A stretch of DNA of 64,000 bases from DATAEY01 sp038199035 (lineage in GTDB: Bacteria; Actinomycetota; Thermoleophilia; Solirubrobacterales; Solirubrobacteraceae): assembly GCA_038199035.1 (NCBI GenBank), contig JBBPZM010000061.1, forward strand, positions 12,396-76,395. The letters are read 5' to 3'. The notes below the pieces were generated by a model, which did not search any database, was not told the origin of the DNA, and saw nothing but the letters and a program-made list of their open reading frames with translations. Shown here in pieces: positions 27,853 through 35,754 of the stretch (the first letter of the stretch is position 1; every line of letters starts with the position of its first letter). Made by a program: the position numbers and the translations under genes.

Positions 27853-29387
27853 GACGACGCACCACGCAGTCGATCGTCGCCAACCCCGTGCTCATCGGCG
27901 CGGTCACCGTGCTGGTCACCGTGGTGGCGGTGTACCTGGCCTACAACGCCAACAGCGGCCTGCCCTTCGTCCCGACCTACGAGCTCAACGCCAAGGTGCC
28001 CAACGCCGGGCGGCTCGTCGAGGGCAACGACGTGCGCGAGGGCGGCTACCGGATCGGGGTGGTCGAGAAGATCACGCCGGTGCGCGAGCCCGACGGCACG
28101 GCCGGCGCCAAGCTGCGGCTCAAGCTCGACAAGCAGGCGGGACCGGTGCCTATGGACTCGACGATCACCATCCGCCCGCGCTCGGCCCTTGGCCTCAAGT
28201 ACGTGGAGCTGGTCCGCGGCCTCTCCCACCAGGAGCTGGCCAACGGCTCGACGATCAACATGGGCCAGGGAGCCAACACGGTCGAGCTCGACGACTTCTT
28301 CGGGATCTTCGACCAGCCCACCCGCGACTTCTCCCAGCGCAACCTGACGGAGTTCGGCGGCGCCTTCGCCGCCCGGGGAATCGACCTAAACCTTACCCTC
28401 CAGAGCCTGCCCGGCCTCTTGGGCGTGCTCCAGCCGGTCGCCTCCAACCTGGCCGACCCGCGCACGCAGCTGGGCCAGTTCTTCCGCGATCTCGCCCAGG
28501 CCGCAAGGGCCACCGCGCCGGTGGCCGACTCGCTGGCGAAGGGCTTCACCTCGGGCGCGGACGTCTTCGAGGCGTTCTCGCGCTATCCCGACCGGCTCGC
28601 CCAGACGATCGAGAAGTCGCCGCCCACGCTGGACGTGGGGACCGCGTCGCTGGTCGCCCAGCGCCCCTTCCTGCGCCACCTGGCCGGCGTGTCGGGTGAG
28701 CTGCGCGGCGCCGCCCAGCAGGTGCGGATCTCCCTGCCGGGGATCAACGCCGCCCTGCTGAGCGGGACCCAGGTCCTCCCGCGGGTGCCCGAGCTCAACG
28801 CCCGCCTCACCAGCACGCTCCAGGCGCTCGACGCCCTGGCTACCACCCCGACCACCAACCTCACGCTGCGGGGGCTGACCTCGACGGTCTCCACGCTCAG
28901 CCCGACCCTGCGCTACGTCGGGCCGTATGTGACGGTCTGCAACTACTGGAACTACTTCTGGACCTACCTCTCGGAGCATCTGACCGATCAGAGCGCCACA
29001 GGGCAGATCGAGCGCGTCCTGGGCAAGACTTCCCCGCCCCAGGACAACGGACTGTCCACCTTCGGCGCGAGCCACCCGGCCAACGGCGAAGGCTCCAACC
29101 CGATCACCAACGCCATCCTCGGCGACCCGGCCTTCCTGCACGCGCAGCCCTACGGCGCGGCCATCACCGGCGGGGGCAGCGCGGACTGCGAGAACGGCCA
29201 GCGCGGCTACCCCAGGCGGATCGCCAACGACTACGACCCGCGCCTGAAGATCGTCACCGACCCCCACACTCCGGGCGCGCAGGGCCCGACCTACACCGGC
29301 CAGCACAACCCGCCGGCGCACGAGACCTACAGCGCCGCCCCCGACTTCCAGTCGGGGATCGATCCGAGCGACGGGGTGGCGCCATGA
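27849..29387 (+). CDS. Mce-family protein 3 of 6
   Basis: 512 residues. TM helix 14-33 (PVLIGAVTVLVTVVAVYLAY). MCE domain about 43-130 with TYELNAKVPNAGRLVEGNDV, GYRIGVVEKI and RSALGLKYVELVRG. The helical domain follows to about 340. The C-terminus is an extended Gly/Asn/Pro-rich segment (TFGASHPANGEGSNPI) without a membrane segment. Both ends overlap neighbours by 4 bp, which suggests translational coupling and fixed subunit ratios. Confidence 0.92.
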   Translation: MRRRTTQSIVANPVLIGAVTVLVTVVAVYLAYNANSGLPFVPTYELNAKVPNAGRLVEGNDVREGGYRIGVVEKITPVREPDGTAGAKLRLKLDKQAGPVPMDSTITIRPRSALGLKYVELVRGLSHQELANGSTINMGQGANTVELDDFFGIFDQPTRDFSQRNLTEFGGAFAARGIDLNLTLQSLPGLLGVLQPVASNLADPRTQLGQFFRDLAQAARATAPVADSLAKGFTSGADVFEAFSRYPDRLAQTIEKSPPTLDVGTASLVAQRPFLRHLAGVSGELRGAAQQVRISLPGINAALLSGTQVLPRVPELNARLTSTLQALDALATTPTTNLTLRGLTSTVSTLSPTLRYVGPYVTVCNYWNYFWTYLSEHLTDQSATGQIERVLGKTSPPQDNGLSTFGASHPANGEGSNPITNAILGDPAFLHAQPYGAAITGGGSADCENGQRGYPRRIANDYDPRLKIVTDPHTPGAQGPTYTGQHNPPAHETYSAAPDFQSGIDPSDGVAP

Positions 29388-31081
29388 GCGTGCTCGGCAG
29401 GGCCTTCGGCCGCAAGACGGGGGCCAAGGGGACGGGCCTCAGCCCGGTCACCGCCGGGGCGATCCTGCTCGTCCTCGTCGTGGTGCTCACCTACCTGGGT
29501 TTCACCAAGACGATCCCCTTCCGCCACCACTTCCAGATCAACGCGGTCTTCAACTCGTCCAACCTGCTCAAGCCCAACTCGCCGGTCCGCATCGCCGGCG
29601 TGGAGGTGGGCAAGGTCGCCAGCGTCAAGGCCGTCGGCAAGGGCCTGCGCACGGCCATGGTGACCATGCAGATCTACGACAACGGGCGCCCCATCCACAC
29701 CGACGCCACCGCGAAGATCCGCCCCCGGATCTTCCTCGAGGGCAACTTCTTCGTCGACATGACCGCGGGCAGCCCCACGGCGCCGATCCTCGAGGACGGC
29801 GGCACGATCCCGGTCGCCCAGACCGCCATTCCGGTGCAGCTCGACCAGGTCCTGGCGATCCTCAAGGCCGACACCCGCGAGGACCTGCGTCGCACGCTGG
29901 CCGAGCTGGGCAGCGCCTACGGCGCCGGCTTCGGCCGGGCGCTCAACCAGTCGTTCGAGTTCCAGCCCGCGGCCTTCCGCTACAACTCGATCGTCAACGA
30001 GGCGCTGATCGGTCAGGGTCCCCACGACCTGTCGCAGTTCATCCGCGACAGCGCGACGGTGGCGGCGGCGATCGACCGCTCGCCGCGCCAGCTCAAGGGG
30101 CTGCTGACCGACTTCAACTCCACCGCCGCGGCGCTGGCCGACGTGCAGGGCAGCCTGCGGGCGACGTTCCGCGAGCTGCCGACCACCCTCACCACGGCCA
30201 AGCCGACGCTCGACGACCTCAACGCCGCCTTCCCCGACGTTCGTCGGCTGGCCCGCGGCGCCCTGCCGGGGGTGCGGACCACGGGACCGACCATCGACCT
30301 CCTGCTGCCGCTGGTAGAGCAGCTGCGCGGCCTCGTCTCGCCGGGCGAGCTGCAGGGCTTCTCGGCCGACCTGCGCAACACCGTTCCCGGCCTCTCGCGG
30401 GTGGCCACCGACAGCGTGCCGCTGCTCAGGAAGGTGCGCGAGGCCTCCTCCTGCCAGAACGAGGTGATCCTGCCCTGGACCAAGGACAAGATCCAGGACC
30501 CCGACTTCCCGACGACCGGGCAGGTCTACCAGGAGGCGGTCAAGTTCCTGCCCGGGCTCGCCGGCGAGAGCCGCTCCTTCGACGCCAACGGCCAGTGGTT
30601 CAAGGTGCTGGGCGGCGGCGGCCTGGAGACCTTCACCCTGGGCGGCCCCGGCTCACAGCTGTTCGGGACCTCTCTCTTCCCCTTCCTGGGCACCAACCCG
30701 CCCAAGCCCCAGGGCCGCCCGCCGCTGCGTCCCAACGTGCCGTGCGAGACCCAGGAGCGGCCGGACCTGCGCACGATTCCCGGCAGGGGGCCGAAGAAGG
30801 TGCCGATCCCGCTCACCCCGCTCATCCGCGAGCGCCAGGCAAAGGCCGCGCTGGTGGCGATTGACAGCCTGCGCGCCCAGCTCCTCACCGCCGGGTCCAA
30901 GCTCAAGGTCTTCGACCTCAACGGCAAGCTGCCCAAGACGGCGGCTGACCGGTCGAGCAAGGGGGCTGGCGGCAAGGCCAAGGCCAACGCGAAGGGCGCC
31001 GGCGGTCAAGGGGCCGGCGGCCAGGGCGCCGGCAAGGCGCAGCCGCTCGCCGGACAGGGCGCTGGCGGAGGCACGCCATGA
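29384..31081 (+). CDS. Mce-family protein 4 of 6, Lys/Gly-rich C-terminus
   Basis: 565 residues. A basic N-terminus (RKTGAKGTG) precedes TM helix about 21-40. MCE domain about 49-132, HHFQINAVFNSSNLLKPNSP, VRIAGVEVGKVASVKAVG and FLEGNFFVDMTAG. The helical domain extends to about 330, then a globular C-terminal part with RDLRTIPGRGPKKVP-like sequence and a final Gly/Ala/Lys run (GQGAGGQGAGKA). 4-bp overlaps on both sides. Confidence 0.92.
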   Translation: MSVLGRAFGRKTGAKGTGLSPVTAGAILLVLVVVLTYLGFTKTIPFRHHFQINAVFNSSNLLKPNSPVRIAGVEVGKVASVKAVGKGLRTAMVTMQIYDNGRPIHTDATAKIRPRIFLEGNFFVDMTAGSPTAPILEDGGTIPVAQTAIPVQLDQVLAILKADTREDLRRTLAELGSAYGAGFGRALNQSFEFQPAAFRYNSIVNEALIGQGPHDLSQFIRDSATVAAAIDRSPRQLKGLLTDFNSTAAALADVQGSLRATFRELPTTLTTAKPTLDDLNAAFPDVRRLARGALPGVRTTGPTIDLLLPLVEQLRGLVSPGELQGFSADLRNTVPGLSRVATDSVPLLRKVREASSCQNEVILPWTKDKIQDPDFPTTGQVYQEAVKFLPGLAGESRSFDANGQWFKVLGGGGLETFTLGGPGSQLFGTSLFPFLGTNPPKPQGRPPLRPNVPCETQERPDLRTIPGRGPKKVPIPLTPLIRERQAKAALVAIDSLRAQLLTAGSKLKVFDLNGKLPKTAADRSSKGAGGKAKANAKGAGGQGAGGQGAGKAQPLAGQGAGGGTP

Positions 31082-32745
31082 GGGCGATCCGCAAGCACCT
31101 CTCGGACTTCGTGGCCATCGTCGTGCTCTTCGTCATCGGCATCGGGGTGGGCGCCTACATCCTCTCCAACGAGCGCCTGCGCTTCCCGTTCATCCAGGAG
31201 CCGCCCTACGAGATCAACGCCGCCCTGAGCACCGCCCAGGCCGTCACGCCGGGCCAGGGCCAGACCGTCCAGATCGCCGGCGTCGAGATCGGCCAGATCG
31301 GCAAGGTCTCGCTGGTCGACGGCCGCGCGATCGTGCGCCTCGAGATCGAGCAGCGCTTCAAGAACCTGATCCGCACCGACGCGAGCGCGCTGCTGCGCCC
31401 TCGCACCGGCCTCAAGGACATGTACATCCAGCTCAATCCCGGCACCGCGGGCGCGCCGCACGCCAAGCCGGGGTGGACGATCCCCGTCTCCAACACGCTG
31501 CCCGACGTCAACCTCGACGAGATCCTCGGCTCGCTGGACACCGACACGCGTGACTACATCAAGCTCCTGGCCAACGGCGCCGGTCGCGGGCTCGATCGCC
31601 GCGGCAACGAGCTGGCCGAGACCTTCAAGCGCTTCGAGCCCACCGTGCGCGACCTCGCGCGGGTCAACGAGGCGGTCGCACAGGAACGCACCGCGCTGAG
31701 CCGCCTGGTGACCTCGCTCGCCCGCCTCAACGGCGAGCTGGCCTCCGGGCGCCACCCCAACGACCTGGCCCAGCTGGTCGACGCCTCGGCCACCACCTTC
31801 CGTGCCTTCGCGCAGGAGCAGAACGGGCTGAAGTCGTCGATCCGCGAGCTGCCGCCGTCGCTGCGCCAGGCCACCAGCACGCTGCGCACCGTGAGGGGCT
31901 TCGCCAACGAGCTTTCGCCGACCTCCCGCGCGCTGCTGCCCGCCTTCCGCCAGCTGACGAGGGCCAACCTCGCCGTGCGGCCCTTCGCCCGCGAGGCCAC
32001 GCCGATCATCCGCGACCAGATCCGGCCGTTCATTCGTGACGTGCGCCCGCTGCTGCGAGACCTCCAGCCCGCGTCCAACGAGCTGGCCGACGCGACGCCC
32101 AACCTCACACGGTCGTTCGTCGTCCTCAACCACCTGTTCAACATGCTGGGCTACAACAAGGACGGTCGCGAGGACCCCGGCAAGAAGTCGCGCGACGAGG
32201 GCTACCTCTTCTGGATCGCCTGGGTGACCCACGACACGGTCAACCTGTTCAACACCGACGACGCCAACGGCCCGCTGCGCCCGGTCTTCCTCACCGGCAC
32301 GTGCGGGACCCTGACCGCGCTGACCAGCCTGAACCCCCAGCTCGAGTTCCTGCTCAACCTCACGCCGGTGCTCACGACGATCTGCAACAACCCGTCCACG
32401 CTGTCCGTCGACACCAAGGCGGCCCGCGAGGCCCTGATCAAGGCCCAGGAAGCGGCCGGTCGCACGCCCTACGGCTCCAACCAGGCCCTCCAGCGCAGTC
32501 TCGACGCCATGGGCGGCGGCAAGGCGCAGGGCGGCAAGGGCAACGGCAACGGCAACAAGGGCAAGGGCGGCAACGGCAAGGGTGACGGCGCCAAGGGCAA
32601 GTCGGCCGCGGCAGGCGCAGCTGGCGCCCCGGCGTCCGGTCAGAGCGGCGCCCCGGCGGGCCAAGCACCGGCCAAGGACGCGGCGTCGGCGAGCCTGACA
32701 GGCGTCCCGCCGACGACGACCAACGGCCCGGGAGGCGGTGGCTGA
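31078..32745 (+). CDS. Mce-family protein 5 of 6, Gly/Asn/Lys-rich C-terminus
   Basis: 555 residues. TM helix about 9-29 (DFVAIVVLFVIGIGVGAYIL). The MCE domain is about 44-125: PPYEINAALSTAQAVTPGQG, VQIAGVEIGQIG and RTGLKDMYIQLNPG. The helical domain runs to about 360, then ARLL-type contacts and two Cys near GTCGTLTAL and TTICNNP. The last 75 residues are low complexity, GGKGNGNGNKGKGGNGKGDG then Ala/Gly/Ser/Pro, strongly basic and probably disordered. Overlaps the upstream gene by 4 bp and the next by 1 bp (TGATG). Confidence 0.92.
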   Translation: MRAIRKHLSDFVAIVVLFVIGIGVGAYILSNERLRFPFIQEPPYEINAALSTAQAVTPGQGQTVQIAGVEIGQIGKVSLVDGRAIVRLEIEQRFKNLIRTDASALLRPRTGLKDMYIQLNPGTAGAPHAKPGWTIPVSNTLPDVNLDEILGSLDTDTRDYIKLLANGAGRGLDRRGNELAETFKRFEPTVRDLARVNEAVAQERTALSRLVTSLARLNGELASGRHPNDLAQLVDASATTFRAFAQEQNGLKSSIRELPPSLRQATSTLRTVRGFANELSPTSRALLPAFRQLTRANLAVRPFAREATPIIRDQIRPFIRDVRPLLRDLQPASNELADATPNLTRSFVVLNHLFNMLGYNKDGREDPGKKSRDEGYLFWIAWVTHDTVNLFNTDDANGPLRPVFLTGTCGTLTALTSLNPQLEFLLNLTPVLTTICNNPSTLSVDTKAAREALIKAQEAAGRTPYGSNQALQRSLDAMGGGKAQGGKGNGNGNKGKGGNGKGDGAKGKSAAAGAAGAPASGQSGAPAGQAPAKDAASASLTGVPPTTTNGPGGGG

Positions 32746-34202
32746 TGCAGAAGCAGGGACTCTCGCCTGGCCGTCTCGCGGTGATCGTGCTCTTCACCCT
32801 GTCGGTGTTCGGGCTGCTCCTCTTCCTGTGGCTGTCCTTCGGCGGCCCGATCCCCCTCAAGCCCCAGGGCTACGAGATCAAGGTCTCGGTTCCCGAGGCG
32901 GCGCAGCTCGCCCAGCAGGCCGACGTGCGTGTGGCCGGCGTCAGCATCGGCAAGGTCGTCAAGAAGGAGCGCGACCCCAAGGGCAACCGCACGCTGGCCA
33001 CCCTGTCGATCGACCGCAAGTACGCCCCGCTGCACGCCGACGCCCGGGCCATCCTCAGGCAGAAGACGCTGCTCGGGGAGACCTACATAGAGCTGACGAC
33101 CGGAACAAAGCGCGCCCCCATCATCAAGGAGGGCGGGCAGCTCTCGGACTTCAACGTCCAACCCACGGTGGAGCTCGACGAGCTGCTCCAGATCTTCGAC
33201 CAGCCGACCCGCAATGCCTTCCGCCTGTGGCAGCGCGAGCTGGCCACGGCCGGCGCCGGCCGTGCCCAGGACCTCAACGACGCGCTCGGAAACTTCCCCG
33301 GGTTCACCGGCTCGGGCACCAGCCTGCTGTCGGTCCTCAACACGCGCAGCGCCGCCCTGAGCTCGCAGATCCGCAACACCGGCGTGACCTTCCGCGCGCT
33401 GAGCGCCAACGAGGGCCGCCTCCAGACGCTGATCGTCGCCACTCGCCAACTCTTCGACGCCATCGCCCGCCAGCGCAACGACCTGGCCGACACCATCCGC
33501 ATCTTCCCCACGTTCCTCGACGAGTCGAAGTCCACGCTGGCGCGCCTGCGCACCTTCGCGCGCAAGACCGACCCGCTGCTGGTCGACCTCCAGCCCACGC
33601 TGCGCGACCTGCGACCGACGCTCGTCTCGGTCAACCGGCTCTCGCCCGACCTCCAGCACCTCTTCCAGAGCCTCAACCCGCTGGTCGACGCCTCGGCCAC
33701 CGGCCTGCCCGCCATGCAGCGCGTCCTCGAGGGGCTCACCCCCACGCTGGCCGCCCTGGGCCCCTTCCTCGAGCAGCTCAACCCGATCCTCCAGTGGCTC
33801 CAGCTCTACCAGTCGACGGTCTCGGACTTCCTCTCGGTCGGCCCGGGCGCCCTGGCCAACCGCGAGCCCACGCCCAACCCGCAGGGCCTGGGTCACGTGC
33901 TGCCCCAGCTGATCGTCGTCGGGGACCAGACCCTCCTCACCAAGCGGCGGACGCGCAGCAACCGCGGCAACACCTACTTCGGCCCGGACGTCCTCGAGAG
34001 CCCGCAGATCGGGCACAAGGAGATCCTCCCCAACTGGGACTGCCACAACGCCGGCGGCGAGCACGGACCGGGCGCCACCAACATGGGTGGGTTCGGCGGC
34101 GATCCGGGCTGCTTCGTCCAGGGACCGATCCCCTTCCAGGGCAAGAGCGACTTCTTCCCGCACGTCACGTCGGAGAACTACTCGCCCAAGCACGGCGGCT
34201 GA
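32745..34202 (+). CDS. Mce-family protein 6 of 6
   Basis: 485 residues. TM helix about 10-31 (RLAVIVLFTLSVFGLLLFLW). MCE domain about 43-130: GYEIKVSVPEAAQLAQQADV, RVAGVSIGKVVKKERDPKGN and KTLLGETYIELTTG. The helical domain (150-370) has repeated polar/Leu heptads. The C-terminus contains NWDCHNAGG and PGCFVQG. It closes the six-gene set. Its final 25 bp overlap the end of the convergent birA gene, so the two transcripts are antisense there. None of the six proteins has a lipobox. Confidence 0.92.
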   Translation: MQKQGLSPGRLAVIVLFTLSVFGLLLFLWLSFGGPIPLKPQGYEIKVSVPEAAQLAQQADVRVAGVSIGKVVKKERDPKGNRTLATLSIDRKYAPLHADARAILRQKTLLGETYIELTTGTKRAPIIKEGGQLSDFNVQPTVELDELLQIFDQPTRNAFRLWQRELATAGAGRAQDLNDALGNFPGFTGSGTSLLSVLNTRSAALSSQIRNTGVTFRALSANEGRLQTLIVATRQLFDAIARQRNDLADTIRIFPTFLDESKSTLARLRTFARKTDPLLVDLQPTLRDLRPTLVSVNRLSPDLQHLFQSLNPLVDASATGLPAMQRVLEGLTPTLAALGPFLEQLNPILQWLQLYQSTVSDFLSVGPGALANREPTPNPQGLGHVLPQLIVVGDQTLLTKRRTRSNRGNTYFGPDVLESPQIGHKEILPNWDCHNAGGEHGPGATNMGGFGGDPGCFVQGPIPFQGKSDFFPHVTSENYSPKHGG

Positions 34203-34930
34203 GCGGCGCCGGGACCGGCCGATCGCTGGAGGTGGACCTCGCCGGACTCGAGCGCCCGCTCCACGCCGGCGCGGCGGACCAGCAGCCGGCCGCTGTCGTC
34301 GATCCCGCTCGCCGTCCCGCTCCCTCCCGCCCAGGTGACCTCCTGACCGGCCAGGGCGTCGCGCTCCCTGACCGCGGCCAGCACCGCTTCGGGGGAGGCC
34401 GACAGCCACGCCTCGAGTCGCGCCAGGAGTCGGCACAGGGTCGGCTCGACCTGCGCGGGAGGGCGCTCGAGGCCGGTGGCGATCGCTCGGACGGGCGGCG
34501 GCAGGTCGCCGGGGTCGACGGCGACGTTGACCCCGATGCCCAGCACCATCCAGCCTTCCTGCGGGCGGCCCTCGACGAGGATGCCCGCCGCCTTGCGCCC
34601 GTCCACCAGCACGTCGTTGGGCCATTTGATGGCCGCGTCGGAGCCCGCCTCCTGCGCCACGGCGACCCCGGCGGCCAGCGGCAGCAGGCGGGGCCAGCGG
34701 CGCAGGACCAGCGACATGAGCACCGCCTGGCCGGGGGGAGCCAGCCAGCGACGGCCCTGGCGCCCGCGCCCGGCGGTCTGCTCGGACGCGGTGACCAGCG
34801 TTCCGTGAACGGCGCCGGCGGCGGCGAGGTCGCGCGCGCGCTGGTTGGTCGAGTCGATGCGCCGGAGGTGCAGCCGCGGCGCCCCCAGGCCCGGACTGCT
34901 CGCAGGCGCGGTCGGCTCGCGCGCGCTCAC
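34178..34930 (-). CDS. birA: Biotin-[acetyl-CoA-carboxylase] ligase
   Basis: 250 residues, a monofunctional ligase without the N-terminal helix-turn-helix of repressor-type BirA. It makes biotinyl-AMP and attaches biotin to carboxylase carrier domains. RRIDSTNQRARDLAAAG, the biotin/ATP loop GRGRQGRRW (about residue 54), the catalytic KWPNDVLV (about 101) and GILVEG with GIGVNV are all present. Its 3' end overlaps the last mce gene by 25 bp. It is coupled to the upstream SAM-hydrolase-like gene by a 4-bp overlap and ends the ccm/heme string. Confidence 0.95.
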   Translation of the reverse strand: MSAREPTAPASSPGLGAPRLHLRRIDSTNQRARDLAAAGAVHGTLVTASEQTAGRGRQGRRWLAPPGQAVLMSLVLRRWPRLLPLAAGVAVAQEAGSDAAIKWPNDVLVDGRKAAGILVEGRPQEGWMVLGIGVNVAVDPGDLPPPVRAIATGLERPPAQVEPTLCRLLARLEAWLSASPEAVLAAVRERDALAGQEVTWAGGSGTASGIDDSGRLLVRRAGVERALESGEVHLQRSAGPGAAQPPCLGE

Positions 34931-35742
34931 GTGGCGCGGATACGCAGCTCGCGATCGGGCTCGAGGCCCAGGCGCTCGCGGGCGCTGCCGCGGTTGACCG
35001 CGACGGCCAGCGTGCGGTAGGCGTCCTCGTAGACGAGGATCTCCTCGGGGCGCACGTCGGCGAAGGTGACGGCGTACCAGGCGGTGAAGCGCTGCGGCCC
35101 GACCTCGAGCTCCAGCCGGCCGCCCAACCGCAGGCCGGTGCCGGCCAGGTCCGCATGGCCGGCGTCGAGGACGACGTTGCCGAAGCCGTCGCTGGCCAGC
35201 GCGTGGGTGACGAGCTCATCGCCCTCGCGGCGGGGCTGCGGCAGCTCGAGGCTCGCCACGTCGGTCGGGTCGAACGGGTCGCCGGCGGCGCCCAGCGGCT
35301 CGCCGGCCGCGAGGTGAGCGGCCACCGGGGCGAAGATGTCGCGGCCGTGGAAGGTGGCCGACACCGGCTCCAGGCGCCACGGCGAGCGCCCGACGTCCAC
35401 CGCCTCGACCACCCCGCCGAAGCGCTGCGCGGCCAGCCACAGCAGGCCGTTGTCTGGCCCCACGAGCAGCCTGTCCTCGTGCGCCGTGCGCAGGGCGACG
35501 GCGCGACGCTCGCCGCCGACCTCGGGGTCGACCACCGCCAGGTGCACGCCCGCGGGCATGTAGGGCAGGGCGTTGCGCAGGACCAGGGCGGCCAGCCTGA
35601 CCTCGTGGCGCGGGATCCCGTGGGTGACATCGACGACCGCGGCGTCGGGGCAGATCCGGGCGATGACGCCCCGGCAGACGCCCACGAAGTCGTCGGCCTG
35701 CCCGTAGTCGGAGAGGAAGCTGACGAACGGCGCGCCGGTCAT
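34927..35742 (-). CDS. SAM hydrolase / hydroxide adenosyltransferase (DUF62 family)
   Basis: 271 residues. Family motifs are VSFLSDYGQADDFVGVCRGV, VVDVTHGIPRHEV, LAVVDPEVGG, VGPDNGLL and FHGRDIFAPVAAHLA, the fold of fluorinase/chlorinase enzymes. Characterised bacterial members use water to convert S-adenosylmethionine into adenosine and methionine; there is no sign of the longer insertion of fluorinases. It sits directly after the SAM-consuming CobA domain and before birA, 12 bp from the former and overlapping the latter. A role in keeping SAM or adenosine levels in balance is an inference. Confidence 0.9.
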   Translation of the reverse strand: MTGAPFVSFLSDYGQADDFVGVCRGVIARICPDAAVVDVTHGIPRHEVRLAALVLRNALPYMPAGVHLAVVDPEVGGERRAVALRTAHEDRLLVGPDNGLLWLAAQRFGGVVEAVDVGRSPWRLEPVSATFHGRDIFAPVAAHLAAGEPLGAAGDPFDPTDVASLELPQPRREGDELVTHALASDGFGNVVLDAGHADLAGTGLRLGGRLELEVGPQRFTAWYAVTFADVRPEEILVYEDAYRTLAVAVNRGSARERLGLEPDRELRIRAT

Positions 35743-35754
35743 GGCGCCGGGAAC

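Noticed and set aside
31006..32664. 552-residue minus-strand frame opposite the fifth mce gene
   Set aside because: Antisense shadow of a well-supported Mce protein; no domain, composition typical of GC-rich shadow frames.
32640..35630. 996-residue minus-strand frame spanning mce6 to the SAM hydrolase region
   Set aside because: Arg/Gly/Ala-rich shadow crossing several genes; the real genes there have family motifs.
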